Notes: a model not told the origin generated them from the sequence alone. Numbered from the stretch's first letter, positions 36,674-48,465 are shown. The stretch is DNA of 64,000 bases from Bacillus fonticola (GCF_012955605.1 NZ_CP052135.1:2926711-2990710); one strand, 5' to 3'. Translations and numbers: made by a program.

Positions 36674-38734
36674 TTAGCTATTTTTCTCCACGATTCTCAC
36701 TTCATATTTTTCTAGAGTTATCTCACCTGTTATCTCTTCTCCAGTAACCATATCCTTTACTGTAGATTCAAACGTAACAGGTTGGGTTTCTTCCGTAAAA
36801 TTCATCACAAACACGTAGTCTTTTTGATGATCTTGTCTAACCTGTACAGATACGCCTTTACCGTGTTTTACTGGAGCAGCCGGTTCAAGCGATAAGTCTT
36901 TCAGCAATCCCTTATAGAAATCACGATGAAATGGATCGTTCAGGCGTGCACCAATATAGTAGGATTTCCCTTCTCCGTATTGGTGGCTTGTAACCGCCGG
37001 TGTATTTGCATAAAAATCATCTTGGTAAAGACCTTCTGCGTTTGCTGACGTTAGCTCAATTACGGTCGCATAATCTTTTAACTGATAGGTTTTGTTATGA
37101 TAATTTACATAGTTTTTATCGTTTGGATATAACGTATCTGTTTCGATAGGCTTCATACCAAAAATCTCTTGCAGATCTTGATGCCACCCGCCCAAGTATG
37201 TTAAATCATGCTCATTCACAATACCACTTATATAGGTCATGACTAATGTGCCACCGTTTGCCACAAAGGTCTTTAACCGCGAAATCGTATCTTCACTTAC
37301 TAAATAAAGCATAGGAACAATCAGTAATTTACACCCGGAAAAATCCTGTTCTTTCGTAATTACATCTACTGAAATACCTTGTTCCCAAAAGGTGCGATAA
37401 TGTTCCTGTAGTGTTTGCGGATAACGCTTCGTCTCCATTCCAAAACCTTGAGCATCATTGATTGCCCAATTGTTCTCCCAGTCATATAAAATGGCAACAT
37501 CAGACGTACGATTCGTTCCTACGACTTTAGACAACTTTTCTAACGTTTCTCCCACTTTGGCAACTTCTTTAAAGACACGGTTTTCCGAACTATTGTCATG
37601 ATCAACAACGGCACCGTGGAATTTCTCCGAAGATCCGCGCGATTTCCTCCACTGGAAATACATCACACTATCAGATCCGTGTGCAATCATTTGCATCGAT
37701 GATAGTTCATGCATGCCTGGGCGCTTTGCCTTATTAACGTTATGCCAGTTGACCCCACTGGGTGTGGATTCTAACAATAGGAAAGGTTGTTGTTTTAGAC
37801 TCCGATACAAGTCGTTAATAAAGCCTACTTTCATTGCCAGATCAGCAGTAGTTTCCCAATCATTGTGCCAAGCAGGGTAAGCATCCCAGCTGATTACATC
37901 TAGATGTTTGGCGAACTTGCTATAGTCAAGTGCTTGAAATGGGATTAAATCATGAGTATCCGCCATAAAATTTGTCGTAATCGGGATGTTAGGTGTCAAT
38001 TCCTTTAAAGGAACAATTTCATTTTCAAAAAAAGAAATTGTCTGATCCGTGATAAACCGGCGCCAATCCAAGTTTAAACCGTGTACGGCATTCTCGCCTA
38101 TTGGGGAGGGAGACTCAATTTGTGACCACTCGCTGTACGTATGACTCCAAAAAGGGGTCCACCAAGCATCATTCAAGGACTTAAGATTATGATCAAATTT
38201 CTCTTTAAGCCAGTCCCTAAAGGCATGTTGACACTTCTCGCAATGACATTCCCCACCATATTCATTCGAAATATGCCACATTAACAACGCAGGATGATTG
38301 CCATACCTCTCCGCCAAAAGACGATTAATATTTTGTGTTTTTTCACGGTAAACCTCTGAAGTAAAACAATGATTATGCCTTCCTCCATGCAACTGCTTCA
38401 GTCGATTCTCATTCACTCGCAAAACATCAGGGTATTTTTGTGACAACCAAGCAGGACGCGCCCCACTCGGTGTAGCTAAAATAACTCGACCGCCAATTTT
38501 ATGGATGTTATCGAAAATTTCATCCAGCCATTCAAAGTGATATACCCCTTCTTCTGGCTCCAGGGCACTCCAGGCAAAAATTCCAACCGAAAACGCATTT
38601 GTATGGGAAAGCTGCATCAATTTAACATCATCAGCTAAAATATCAGGTCGATCTAACCATTGATCAGGATTATAGTCTCCTCCATGAAGCATAAAGTTGG
38701 CTTGTGTAGTGTATGTTTTTTCATGTTTTGACAT
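36674..38734 (-). CDS. ganA: Beta-galactosidase, GH42
   Basis: Intracellular hydrolysis of galacto-oligosaccharides. 686 residues: TIM barrel with acid/base Glu in HISNEYGGEC (followed by the zinc-ligating CHCEKC), nucleophile Glu in LLLESTPSGVNW near residue 318, then the trimerisation domain and a small beta domain at the C-terminus. Order ganS-ganP-ganQ-ganA-ganB equals that of B. subtilis. Confidence 0.95.
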   Translation of the reverse strand: MSKHEKTYTTQANFMLHGGDYNPDQWLDRPDILADDVKLMQLSHTNAFSVGIFAWSALEPEEGVYHFEWLDEIFDNIHKIGGRVILATPSGARPAWLSQKYPDVLRVNENRLKQLHGGRHNHCFTSEVYREKTQNINRLLAERYGNHPALLMWHISNEYGGECHCEKCQHAFRDWLKEKFDHNLKSLNDAWWTPFWSHTYSEWSQIESPSPIGENAVHGLNLDWRRFITDQTISFFENEIVPLKELTPNIPITTNFMADTHDLIPFQALDYSKFAKHLDVISWDAYPAWHNDWETTADLAMKVGFINDLYRSLKQQPFLLLESTPSGVNWHNVNKAKRPGMHELSSMQMIAHGSDSVMYFQWRKSRGSSEKFHGAVVDHDNSSENRVFKEVAKVGETLEKLSKVVGTNRTSDVAILYDWENNWAINDAQGFGMETKRYPQTLQEHYRTFWEQGISVDVITKEQDFSGCKLLIVPMLYLVSEDTISRLKTFVANGGTLVMTYISGIVNEHDLTYLGGWHQDLQEIFGMKPIETDTLYPNDKNYVNYHNKTYQLKDYATVIELTSANAEGLYQDDFYANTPAVTSHQYGEGKSYYIGARLNDPFHRDFYKGLLKDLSLEPAAPVKHGKGVSVQVRQDHQKDYVFVMNFTEETQPVTFESTVKDMVTGEEITGEITLEKYEVRIVEKNS

Positions 38735-38772
38735 AATACTCTCCTTCTAACATCATGTAATACGAATATCTC

Positions 38773-39624
38773 TTATCCTTTCGTTCCACCAGCAGTTAAT
38801 CCCGATACAAAGTTCTTTTGTAGCAATACAAAGATGATAGCAACTGGGATACTTATAAGAATGGCTCCAGCAGCAAAGGTCGTATAGCTTGCCCCCATTA
38901 CATCATTTACTAAATTGAATAGCCCAATTGGCAAAGTATAATATTCAGGTGTTCTCAATATGACAGAGGATAGAACGAAGTCCCCAAGAGGACCTGTAAA
39001 GCCATTCATCGCAACGACTGCTATCATTGGTTTAGACAAAGGCATTATAATTTGCCAAAATATCCTTGTATTGCTTGCCCCATCTATTTTGGCACTTTCA
39101 TCTAAGTCAATTGAAATGGAATCCATATACCCTTTCATCAAATAGGTATTCATCGGAATAAGCCCGCCAATATATAACAAAATTAATAACCAATGACTAT
39201 TCATCATGCCTAGAATCTGCGCTAAAACAAATAGTGCGATCAAAGCGGAGAATTGTGGAATCATTTGTAGTAATAAAAATAACGTTAAAGCATTTTTTCT
39301 ACCTTTAAAACGAAAACGTGAAAAAGCATAAGCTGTAAAGGAGACACTTACTACTGCCCCAATCATTGTAAATACGCTAATTTTTAATGAGTTCAAATAC
39401 CACTGGCCATATTGCAAACTTTCGCTCCCTGCAAACAATTCTTTATAATGAGCCACTGTGGGGTTTTCTGGAATGATTGAGGTACTAATTAAACTATTAC
39501 CTGGATTAAAACTAGCTCCGACAGTCCAAAGTAAGGGGTAGATGATGATAATTACCATAAGGGTTAATATTGAATAAGAGATAAAGAGTCGAAGTAATTT
39601 TCTCCTCTTCGTATCTTTTAGCAT
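38773..39624 (-). CDS. ganQ: Galacto-oligosaccharide ABC permease, MalG type
   Basis: 283 residues, six membrane segments, EAA loop DLDESAKIDGASNTRIFWQIIMPLSKP. Forms the membrane pore with GanP and uses a shared ATPase (MsmX type) encoded elsewhere, since no ATPase gene is in this cluster. Three bases separate it from ganP. Confidence 0.93.
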   Translation of the reverse strand: MLKDTKRRKLLRLFISYSILTLMVIIIIYPLLWTVGASFNPGNSLISTSIIPENPTVAHYKELFAGSESLQYGQWYLNSLKISVFTMIGAVVSVSFTAYAFSRFRFKGRKNALTLFLLLQMIPQFSALIALFVLAQILGMMNSHWLLILLYIGGLIPMNTYLMKGYMDSISIDLDESAKIDGASNTRIFWQIIMPLSKPMIAVVAMNGFTGPLGDFVLSSVILRTPEYYTLPIGLFNLVNDVMGASYTTFAAGAILISIPVAIIFVLLQKNFVSGLTAGGTKG

Positions 39625-39627
39625 TTT

Positions 39628-40893
39628 TTAAGCCCCCTCTTTAAATGAATTTGTACGTCTGAATTGCCATAATGCAATAGCAATAACAAATACAGATAAC
39701 AAAATAGTTAATGCTGCTGCTAGAGAATATTGACTTGATTGCAATGTCAGTTTATAAATCCAAGATACTAATATATCTGTTCCCCCAGCCGTAGAACCCG
39801 GCTCTGCAGGACCACCACCGTTGAAAAGATAAATAATATTAAAGTTATTAAAATTAAATGTAAATTGCGTAATAATAATTGGGGCCATTGCTAGTAAGAT
39901 CATCGGCATGGTTATATGTTTAAATTTAGAAAAAACAGAAGCGCCATCAATGGTCGCTGCCTCATAAAGATCCTCAGGAATAGATTGCAAAACGCCTGTC
40001 GTGACAAGAAATATATACGGAAATCCGAGCCATCCTTGCATAAGGATTAGTGCTAATCTTGACCAGTTAGAATCTGTCAACCAAGGGATTGCATCAATTC
40101 CAAATGCAGCTAGAATATCATTGTTAATTGCACCAAAACTGTCATTAAAGAGACCTGCAAAGATTAGAATAGTTACAAAACCTGGTACAGCCCATGGTAA
40201 AACGAGAACTGTACGATAAAATCTTTTGAAACGGATCTCTTTCTGATTGACGATAGTTGCTAATAAAATTCCGAGCGTTACTTGAAGACTTGTAGCAACC
40301 AACGTCCAGACAACCGTCCACCCTAGAACATCGAAAAAGGTTGAGCGCCAAATGTCGACTGTGAAGATTTTTGAAAATGTCTCTAGACCTACCCAATCTG
40401 CTAAATTAGCTGGTGGAGAATGGTACAAATCATAGTTTGTAAATGCTAGTGCAAAACTAAATAAAATAGGGAATATAACAGCAAATATTAATATAAAAAG
40501 AGATGGACCACTTACAACGTACGGGTATCCTTGAGAAACAACATTGTGGTATTGATCCTTAAGTGTACTTAGCTTCCGATTTTCGTCACGTAACCTCCCA
40601 TTTTTATAGGCATCACGAAGATTTAAATAGTAGACAGCAAGTCCAAAACACGTCACAATAACTGCAATAATCCCTTCCGCTAATAGAAAAACTGAATTAT
40701 CCCGCGGTACTTCAGTTCCTAATGTAAAGAGCCCCCAGAAGCCCATATTCAACATATCTCCAAACACTGCAAAGAAAGCCCCGCCAATACTGAGGAACAA
40801 AAGACCTTTTACCCATTGCCTATTATAGAGCTGGCCCATTCCAGGAATAATCGATAATAGTAAGGCTATCTTACGATGTTGCACACTCTTCAC
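39628..40893 (-). CDS. ganP: Galacto-oligosaccharide ABC permease, MalF type
   Basis: 421 residues with about eight membrane segments; the extra N-terminal part (residues 1-120) has two or three helices as in GanP/MalF. EAA loop DLYEAATIDGASVFSKFKHITMP. Partner of GanQ. Confidence 0.93.
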   Translation of the reverse strand: MKSVQHRKIALLLSIIPGMGQLYNRQWVKGLLFLSIGGAFFAVFGDMLNMGFWGLFTLGTEVPRDNSVFLLAEGIIAVIVTCFGLAVYYLNLRDAYKNGRLRDENRKLSTLKDQYHNVVSQGYPYVVSGPSLFILIFAVIFPILFSFALAFTNYDLYHSPPANLADWVGLETFSKIFTVDIWRSTFFDVLGWTVVWTLVATSLQVTLGILLATIVNQKEIRFKRFYRTVLVLPWAVPGFVTILIFAGLFNDSFGAINNDILAAFGIDAIPWLTDSNWSRLALILMQGWLGFPYIFLVTTGVLQSIPEDLYEAATIDGASVFSKFKHITMPMILLAMAPIIITQFTFNFNNFNIIYLFNGGGPAEPGSTAGGTDILVSWIYKLTLQSSQYSLAAALTILLSVFVIAIALWQFRRTNSFKEGA

Positions 40894-40946
40894 CTCTTTA
40901 TAAATAAGGTCCTAAAAAATACTATTCTATTTAATTGTTATAATAA

Positions 40947-40979
40947 ATGGTGTCAAACACAGAAAGCGTTTGACACCAT
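40947..40979 (-). promoter_or_regulatory. Intercistronic hairpin between ganS and ganP
   Basis: ATGGTGTCAAAC and GTTTGACACCAT (40947-40958, 40968-40979) form a perfect 12-bp stem just past the ganS stop, with no T run. Such hairpins after binding-protein genes usually protect the upstream mRNA segment and raise its level; that role is inferred. Confidence 0.65.
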
Positions 40980-40991
40980 CATTCCAACTAA

Positions 40992-42269
40992 TTAACTTCC
41001 AGATTGCTTTGCCTCAATTTGTCCTGCAATTGTATCTACAGCTTGATCTAAAGCCTCTTTTGGTTCTGCCTTACCTGTGGCTATTGTTTGTAATGCTGCA
41101 TCAGTTGGTAGCCACACTTCATTCATTTCAGTAATATTAGGTGTTAATTCTGCAAACTGAGACTGTTCAGCGACTGCTTGCGCCACCGGACTTTCAGCAA
41201 CGACTGGGTCATTAGCTAAAGCCTGTACAGCGGGAACTTCTTTGGTAATCTCATATCTTGTTCTAGAGTTTTCTTCATTGGCTAGGAATACAACTAATTT
41301 CTCTGCTAGTTCAGTATTTTTTGAGTAGGAGCTGACATTGTAACTTTTCACACCAACAAACGAACTCATATTTTCTCCATTTGACAATTGTGGTAATTTC
41401 GCTACCCCAAAGTCAATCCCAGCTTTTGTAAATGGGTCGACATTCCATGGTCCAGAGATGACTGCAGCAGCTTTTCCTTCTGTAAACAGCGAGTCTAATA
41501 CACTAATACCTTGTTCCCCGATGATACCTGCGGGGAATATGTCTTCTTCATAAAACTTTTGAATATACTCTGCACCCTCTATAGCACCTTCATTATTTAA
41601 TCCGATATCGGTTGAATCATAGTTACCACTATCATCCTGTCCAAAAATGTATCCGCCGTAGCCACTCAATACACTTTGCGCATAATAGATTTGGTCAAAC
41701 AACGCTAGAAACCCAAAGTTTTCACCATCCGTTAATTCCTGGGATAGCCCATACCACTCGTCTAAAGTTGTCGGTAACTCTTCCTCTGAAACAATATCTT
41801 TATTATAGAAAAGCACCGTCGTCTCTACTGCTTTTGGCAATCCATATACTTTGTTATCTACTTTTTGAGATTGCATCGCCACATCTGTATAGATGGATTG
41901 AGTATCTTCACTTACGTTTAACTCTTTGATCAACCCTTCAGTTACAGCTGTTCCAATTTGGTCTCCGGGCATCGTAAGTACATCTGGCCCAGTTCCAGCT
42001 GGTCCATCCAAACGTAAATCTTCAATTTGTTGTGCATAAGTTCTTTCCTCAACTTTGACAGTAACATCATTTTCCTTTTCAAACTTTGCAATGGCTTCTT
42101 CAATTCCTTCAGATTTCTCTACGTCTTCCCACACTAATAAATCATATTCTTGGTTTTTCGGTGCTTCCTCCGTATCTTCTCCTCCACTTGCCTGTGGTCC
42201 ACAAGCAGCTAAAGTTAAACTTAAAGCAATACCACCCATCAAGCCAAAATACTTTTTGCGACTCTTCAT
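40992..42269 (-). CDS. ganS: Galacto-oligosaccharide-binding lipoprotein
   Basis: 425 residues. Signal peptide with lipobox TLAACG (Cys near residue 24), then a class-I sugar-binding fold of the MalE type. ATG 42269 follows AAGGGGTG; the upstream frame to 42332 has no site. First gene of ganSPQAB, with promoter, cre and GanR-type operator directly upstream. Confidence 0.92.
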   Translation of the reverse strand: MKSRKKYFGLMGGIALSLTLAACGPQASGGEDTEEAPKNQEYDLLVWEDVEKSEGIEEAIAKFEKENDVTVKVEERTYAQQIEDLRLDGPAGTGPDVLTMPGDQIGTAVTEGLIKELNVSEDTQSIYTDVAMQSQKVDNKVYGLPKAVETTVLFYNKDIVSEEELPTTLDEWYGLSQELTDGENFGFLALFDQIYYAQSVLSGYGGYIFGQDDSGNYDSTDIGLNNEGAIEGAEYIQKFYEEDIFPAGIIGEQGISVLDSLFTEGKAAAVISGPWNVDPFTKAGIDFGVAKLPQLSNGENMSSFVGVKSYNVSSYSKNTELAEKLVVFLANEENSRTRYEITKEVPAVQALANDPVVAESPVAQAVAEQSQFAELTPNITEMNEVWLPTDAALQTIATGKAEPKEALDQAVDTIAGQIEAKQSGS

Positions 42270-42316
42270 GGATATACACCCCTTCGTGTAAAATATCAAA
42301 ATATTCATACTCATAA

Positions 42317-42330
42317 TGAAAGCGCTTAAC
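42317..42330 (-). promoter_or_regulatory. cre (CcpA) site of the gan operon
   Basis: TGAAAGCGCTTAAC matches the cre consensus at 13 of 14 positions or nearly so and overlaps the expected start point, just downstream of the -10 element. This position fits carbon catabolite repression. Confidence 0.75.
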
Positions 42331-42336
42331 AATTAA

Positions 42337-42365
42337 AATATAGCACCATCAGGAAAAAAAGTAAA
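42337..42365 (-). promoter_or_regulatory. Sigma-A promoter of ganSPQAB
   Basis: Minus strand TTTACT - 17 bases - TATATT, about 70 bases upstream of the ganS start. Confidence 0.6.
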
Positions 42366-42384
42366 CAACTTTTTTCCTTTTGTG

Positions 42385-42400
42385 GGTAAAATGTTTTACC
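42385..42400. promoter_or_regulatory. GanR-type operator upstream of ganS
   Basis: GGTAAAATGTTTTACC is a 16-bp dyad with perfect 7-bp arms. A similar 16-bp dyad occurs in front of ganR (43475-43490), so both are likely bound by this LacI-type repressor. Confidence 0.65.
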
Positions 42401-42403
42401 AAA

Positions 42404-42435
42404 ATAGAATGACTTAGTGTTCTAAGTCATTCTAT
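42404..42435 (-). terminator. ganR terminator
   Basis: A perfect 14-bp stem ATAGAATGACTTAG / CTAAGTCATTCTAT with a 4-base loop, followed on the minus strand by TTTTGG, just past the ganR stop. Confidence 0.8.
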
Positions 42436-42444
42436 AGGTTTAGA

Positions 42445-43455
<1,011 letters not shown>

Positions 43456-43474
43456 TCATTGTACATACACTCAA

Positions 43475-43490
43475 AGTAAAACTTTTCACT
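43475..43490. promoter_or_regulatory. GanR-type operator in front of ganR
   Basis: AGTAAAACTTTTCACT has the same arm layout as the dyad upstream of ganS, with one mismatch between arms. Suggests autoregulation. Confidence 0.5.
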
Positions 43491-43571
43491 ATTATTTTAC
43501 TCCCTTTTCCTAGAAGGGTCAATTTGAATCTATTCATCCCTATATTTGGTTGATCAGTTTTTAGATTTATG

Positions 43572-43600
43572 TTGCGTAGTCAGTAAAATTGTAGTACACT
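43572..43600 (+). promoter_or_regulatory. Sigma-A promoter of galKETM
   Basis: TTGCGT - 17 bases - TACACT, about 120 bases upstream of galK. Confidence 0.5.
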
Positions 43601-43609
43601 GTTTCCACA

Positions 43610-43627
43610 TTAGTTAATTTAATTAAC
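43610..43627. promoter_or_regulatory. ROK-repressor operator at the galK promoter
   Basis: TTAGTTAATTTAATTAAC, containing the 15-bp palindrome GTTAATTTAATTAAC, starts 10 bases after the -10 element. A near-identical sequence lies upstream of the ROK repressor gene at 49681, so the two promoters probably share this regulator. Confidence 0.6.
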
Positions 43628-43719
43628 AAAGTGAAAATGCAGTTCTTTTCTTTAGTCTGGAGTGACGGATGTATGTATGCAACCAATATCGATTACAACA
43701 CGTTCCATCAGGAGGTCCT

Positions 43720-44901
43720 ATGAATACAACACCTGATTTATCAAAAGAATTTAAGTCAATTTTTAATACAACTACAACACCTAGGAAGTTTTTTGCCCCT
43801 GGAAGAATCAACCTTATTGGCGAACACACGGATTATAACGGAGGACACGTTTTCCCTGCCTCAATCTCATATGGAACTTATGCACTTGGGATAAAACGGG
43901 ACGATCAACGACTGCGCTTTTATTCGATGAACTTCCCAGACATCGGCGTTATTGAGTGTGATCTGTCAGATTTAGCCTACGATAAGTCTCACCAATGGGC
44001 AAACTATCCAAAAGGGATGTTGCTTTATTTGAAAGCGGCGGGTCATGAAATTTCACATGGTGCTGATATCTTATTTTATGGAAATATCCCGAACGGTGCT
44101 GGTCTCTCATCTTCAGCATCTATTGAGTTGGCTACAGGCGTTTTACTAGATGGTCTATTTGATTTAGACATGGACCGTATCGATATGATCCAACTCGGTC
44201 AAAAAGTAGAAAACCAGTACGTTGGTGTGAACAGTGGTATTATGGATCAATTTGCAATAGGTATGGGGAAAAAGGATCATGCCATTCTTCTGAACTGCCA
44301 AACATTAGAACACGAGTACGCACCACTTTCTTTGAAAAATCATGTCATTATGATTATCAATACAAATAAGCAGCGTACATTAGCTAAGTCTAAATACAAT
44401 GAACGCCGTGCCCAATGTGAAGAAGCATTAAAAGATTTACAGGCGAAACTTTCCATCCGTAGTTTAGGAGAATTTACAAAGGAACAGTTTGAGACCAATA
44501 AACACCTAATTACGGATGAAATCAATCGAAGACGTGCTAAACATGCCGTTTACGAAAATGCTCGTACTTTAGAAGCACTAGATAAATTACGGCAAGGTGA
44601 CATCAAATTGTTTGGCAAGCTAATGAATGATTCCCATCTATCGTTAAGGGATGATTATGCGGTTACGGGTCTTGAACTCGACACGATTGTAGAGGCTGCT
44701 TGGAAACAAGATGGCGTTTTAGGAGCACGTATGACTGGTGCTGGGTTTGGCGGGTGTGCCATTGCGCTTGTTGCGAAGGACAGAGTAGATGAGTTCAAGA
44801 AAAATGTCAATGCCATCTACCACCAAAAAGTAGGCTATGATGCTAACTTTTACACAGCTACCATCGGTGATGGTGCAAAAGAAATTTCAAAGGAGTGTTG
44901 A
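43720..44901 (+). CDS. galK: Galactokinase
   Basis: Phosphorylates galactose at C1. 393 residues: signature [16 protein letters not shown] near residue 28, ATP loop [13 protein letters not shown] near residue 125, and [13 protein letters not shown] near residue 340. The ATG at 43720 follows CAGGAGG; the frame begins earlier at 43669. One base separates it from galE. Confidence 0.96.
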   Translation: MNTTPDLSKEFKSIFNTTTTPRKFFAPGRINLIGEHTDYNGGHVFPASISYGTYALGIKRDDQRLRFYSMNFPDIGVIECDLSDLAYDKSHQWANYPKGMLLYLKAAGHEISHGADILFYGNIPNGAGLSSSASIELATGVLLDGLFDLDMDRIDMIQLGQKVENQYVGVNSGIMDQFAIGMGKKDHAILLNCQTLEHEYAPLSLKNHVIMIINTNKQRTLAKSKYNERRAQCEEALKDLQAKLSIRSLGEFTKEQFETNKHLITDEINRRRAKHAVYENARTLEALDKLRQGDIKLFGKLMNDSHLSLRDDYAVTGLELDTIVEAAWKQDGVLGARMTGAGFGGCAIALVAKDRVDEFKKNVNAIYHQKVGYDANFYTATIGDGAKEISKEC

Positions 44902-44902
44902 C

Positions 44903-45898
44903 ATGAGTGTATTAGTTTTAGGCGGAGCCGGCTACATTGGATCCCATTCGGTGTATCAATTAATCGAACAAGGTGAAAACGTCATTATCGTGGATAACCT
45001 GGAAACGGGTCACAAGGAAGCAGTACACCCAAAGGCTCTCTTTTATGAAGGAGATATTCGGAATATTGACTTCCTTCGCTCTGTATTCGAAAGTGAATCC
45101 ATTGATGCGGTGATTCACTTTGCTGCGCATTCGCTCGTTGGGGAATCCATGGAAAAACCGCTCAAGTATTTCGACAATAATGTTTACGGAACACAGGTGT
45201 TGCTTCAGGTAATGGTCGAACATGATGTGAAACATATCATCTTCTCCTCTACTGCTGCCACCTACGGAGAGCCCGAATCAGTACCGATTACCGAAACTAC
45301 ACCAACAAACCCGACCAATGCGTACGGCGAAACAAAACTCACGATGGAAAAGTTAATAAAGTGGACTGAGCAAGCTCATGGCATACACTATGTTTCCTTG
45401 CGTTACTTTAACGTTGCTGGTGCAAGAGCAACGGCAGAAATCGGTGAAGACCATCGCCCCGAAACCCATCTTGTTCCGATTATTTTAAAGACAGCACTAC
45501 AACAACGATCGAATATCACAATTTTTGGTGATGATTATGATACAGTCGATGGAACTTGTATTCGCGATTATGTCCACGTTGAGGATCTTATCAATGCCCA
45601 TCTTTTAGCTTTACATTATTTAAGAGAGGGTGGCAAAAGTGATGTGTTTAACCTGGGAAGCAATCAAGGTTTTTCAGTAAAAGAAATGATTGATACAGCC
45701 CGTGTTGTAACAGGTAAAGAAATTCCATCTGAAATAGGTGAACGGAGAGCCGGTGATCCAAGCATTTTGATTGCTAGCTCCGATAAGGCAAAGCAAGTAT
45801 TGGGCTGGAACCCAACACGAACTTCCGTTACAAAAATTATGGAGGATGCTTGGAATTGGCACTCTTCACATCCAAAAGGCTATAGGGAGGAAGTGTAA
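44903..45898 (+). CDS. galE: UDP-glucose 4-epimerase
   Basis: Interconverts UDP-galactose and UDP-glucose. 331 residues: NAD motif GGAGYIGSH, catalytic [10 protein letters not shown] (YxxxK) near residue 147, and [15 protein letters not shown] precedes ATG 44903; a longer frame into galK is unsupported. Confidence 0.95.
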   Translation: MSVLVLGGAGYIGSHSVYQLIEQGENVIIVDNLETGHKEAVHPKALFYEGDIRNIDFLRSVFESESIDAVIHFAAHSLVGESMEKPLKYFDNNVYGTQVLLQVMVEHDVKHIIFSSTAATYGEPESVPITETTPTNPTNAYGETKLTMEKLIKWTEQAHGIHYVSLRYFNVAGARATAEIGEDHRPETHLVPIILKTALQQRSNITIFGDDYDTVDGTCIRDYVHVEDLINAHLLALHYLREGGKSDVFNLGSNQGFSVKEMIDTARVVTGKEIPSEIGERRAGDPSILIASSDKAKQVLGWNPTRTSVTKIMEDAWNWHSSHPKGYREEV

Positions 45899-45900
45899 CT

Positions 45901-47391
45901 ATGATTTACCACGATATAGAAGGACTCATTCAAAAAGCGATCGACGTGGGATTAATTGAACTAGCAGACAAGGATTATGTTCGTAATCAAGTGATGAGCC
46001 TATTAAGGATAGAGGTACTTCCAGAAAATGAAAACCAAAAAACCGATGATACGATTCCAAATATCGTGGAGAATTTAGTTGCGTATGCTATAGAACAAGA
46101 CATCATACAAGATGTCTTTGATGACAAAGAGATCTTATCAGCCAATATCATGAATTGCTTCGTCGCAAGACCCTCTACTGTGAATGCGACTTTCAACGAA
46201 AAATACAAAGAATCACCGACTGCGGCTACCGATTATTTTTATAGATTAAGCAAAAAATCCAACTACATCCAAATGAACCGCATTAAGAAAAACATTTCCT
46301 ATAAAGTATATACTTTATACGGTGAGATGGATATTACAATTAACTTATCCAAGCCAGAAAAAGATCCAGAACAAATCAAGCGAGAACGTGCTATAAAACA
46401 AGCTGGCAACTATCCAAAATGTCTTTTGTGTAAGGAAAATGAAGGATATACGGGGCGAACGGGACATCCAGCACGTGCGAATCATAGAATTATTAAGATT
46501 CCTCTCGTTGGGGAAAATTGGTACTTGCAGTATTCACCTTATGTTTACTACAACGAGCACAGCATTTTGCTTTCGGAACAACACCGGGATATGAAAATTG
46601 AAGGGGCGACGTTTAACAGATTACTCACTTTCACAGCTAAATTTCCACACTATTTCATTGGGTCAAATGCTGACCTCCCCATTGTGGGTGGTTCAATTTT
46701 AAGCCACGATCACTACCAAGGCGGACGTTATGAGTTCGCCATGACTCGGGCGAAAGATGCCTTTGTATTTGAATTACATGCTTATCCAGACATCAAAGCT
46801 TCGATTTTAAAATGGCCTATGTCTGTTATTCGCTTACGTGGAACGAGCATCCATACCCTTGTTAGTGCAGCTGATACTATTTTGAAGACGTGGAGAGATT
46901 ATTCTGATGAGCTTGCAGATGTATTTGCCTTTACCGGTGATACACCACACAACACCATTACACCTATTGCCAGAAATCGCTATGGCGTCTTTGAGCTTGA
47001 CCTTGTTCTAAGAAATAATCGGACAACAGAAGAACATCCACTTGGCATTTTCCATCCTCATGACGACGTCCACCATATAAAAAAGGAAAATATCGGATTG
47101 ATTGAAGTGATGGGTCTTGCTGTTTTGCCACCTAGGTTAAAGGGTGAATTGAATGAGCTGAAGAAGTTCCTACTCGGTGAATCAAATCATGTGGAAGCTT
47201 ATCATCACAAATGGGCAAACCAATTGAAAGGCGAATATGGAATACTTTCTGATTCGGAGCAGGCAGAAGCCATTTTACAAAAAGAGCTCGGAAAGAAATT
47301 TGTAAAAGTACTAAGAGATGCTGGTGTATTTAAAGAACGTGAGGCTTTTGATAGATTCATTGGCACCTTAAATAAAGTGAGGAAATTATGA
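45901..47391 (+). CDS. galT: UTP-hexose/galactose-1-phosphate uridylyltransferase, class II
   Basis: 496 residues, the longer Firmicute-type GalT2. The HIT-type active site appears as GGSILSHDHYQGG (His-x-His) near residue 264. It converts galactose-1-P and UDP-glucose to UDP-galactose and glucose-1-P. GGGAGG precedes the ATG. The TGA overlaps the galM ATG. Confidence 0.95.
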   Translation: MIYHDIEGLIQKAIDVGLIELADKDYVRNQVMSLLRIEVLPENENQKTDDTIPNIVENLVAYAIEQDIIQDVFDDKEILSANIMNCFVARPSTVNATFNEKYKESPTAATDYFYRLSKKSNYIQMNRIKKNISYKVYTLYGEMDITINLSKPEKDPEQIKRERAIKQAGNYPKCLLCKENEGYTGRTGHPARANHRIIKIPLVGENWYLQYSPYVYYNEHSILLSEQHRDMKIEGATFNRLLTFTAKFPHYFIGSNADLPIVGGSILSHDHYQGGRYEFAMTRAKDAFVFELHAYPDIKASILKWPMSVIRLRGTSIHTLVSAADTILKTWRDYSDELADVFAFTGDTPHNTITPIARNRYGVFELDLVLRNNRTTEEHPLGIFHPHDDVHHIKKENIGLIEVMGLAVLPPRLKGELNELKKFLLGESNHVEAYHHKWANQLKGEYGILSDSEQAEAILQKELGKKFVKVLRDAGVFKEREAFDRFIGTLNKVRKL

Positions 47392-48419
47392 ACTTAAACA
47401 TAAAGGAAATTTCAGGTGAGTGGAAGGAATATACGTTAGTTAATGATTCTGGTATGTCCGTTAGTGTACTAGACTATGGAGGCATCATGACGAAAATCAT
47501 GGTCCCAGATAGAAATGGAAACTTGGAAAATGTCGTACTTGGATATAAAGATTATCTAGACTATGAATCAAACTCTAATTATTTCGGTGCCCTCATTGGA
47601 CGTGTTGCAGGTAGAATTCAAGGGGCTTCATTCGAACTTGATGGCAAGACAATTCAGCTAGCGGCTAATAACGGGAACAATCATTTACATGGCGGGCCTA
47701 GCGGATTTCATCGAGTTATTTGGGATGTGAAGCCATTTCAAACAGATGATACAGTCGGTTTAGAGCTTATCCATAGAAGCGTTGATGGTGCTGGTGGATA
47801 TCCAGGGAACGTAGATATAACGGTTACCTATTCCTTAAACAATAAAAATCAGCTCATTCTAAATTACATGGCAAGTAGTGATCAGACAACTCCCATTACC
47901 TTGACGAATCATTCTTATTTCAATTTAAGCGGAAACCTGACAAACACTGTACAAGATCACCACGTAACGCTCGATAGTAGTCAGTTTGTTGAACTAGATA
48001 ACGATCTAATCCCCACTGGCAAACTGATTCATGTCGCTGGGTCCTCTTTTGACTTCCGTAGCGGACGTGTGCTTGGCGATGGGTTTAGCAGTGACTCCTA
48101 CCAAAATAAAGTAGCTGGAAGTGGCTATGACCATTACTTTATCTTTGAAAATACAATGGAGAATCAAGCAATCATTCACGACCCAGCTAGCGGACGGGTG
48201 ATGTCGATAAAAACAAATCAACCTGGAATGGTGATGTATACAGCAAATAGTTTGAACGAAGAATTGCAGTTAGCTGAAGGCTCATCACGAAAATACCTTG
48301 GCGTTTGTTTTGAAACGCAAGCATCGCCAGCATCATTACATCATGAAGGCTTTCCGAGTGTGATGTTGAATGCAGGAGAAAATTATGTGAAACAAACTGT
48401 ATTTTCATTTCGTGTATAG
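47388..48419 (+). CDS. galM: Aldose 1-epimerase (galactose mutarotase)
   Basis: 343 residues. Catalytic residues in NNHLHGGPSGFHR (His) , TNHSYFNLSG (His) and GVCFETQASP (Glu near residue 310) are present. Four-base overlap with galT; last gene of the Leloir operon. Confidence 0.94.
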   Translation: MNLNIKEISGEWKEYTLVNDSGMSVSVLDYGGIMTKIMVPDRNGNLENVVLGYKDYLDYESNSNYFGALIGRVAGRIQGASFELDGKTIQLAANNGNNHLHGGPSGFHRVIWDVKPFQTDDTVGLELIHRSVDGAGGYPGNVDITVTYSLNNKNQLILNYMASSDQTTPITLTNHSYFNLSGNLTNTVQDHHVTLDSSQFVELDNDLIPTGKLIHVAGSSFDFRSGRVLGDGFSSDSYQNKVAGSGYDHYFIFENTMENQAIIHDPASGRVMSIKTNQPGMVMYTANSLNEELQLAEGSSRKYLGVCFETQASPASLHHEGFPSVMLNAGENYVKQTVFSFRV

Positions 48420-48427
48420 GACTAAAG

Positions 48428-48465
48428 AAAGGCTGAACCAGTATTTTAAGGTTCAGCCTTTTACT
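48428..48465. terminator. Bidirectional terminator between galM and the ROK gene
   Basis: AAAGGCTGAACC and GGTTCAGCCTTT (48428-48439, 48450-48461) form a 12-bp stem with A- and T-rich flanks. Confidence 0.88.
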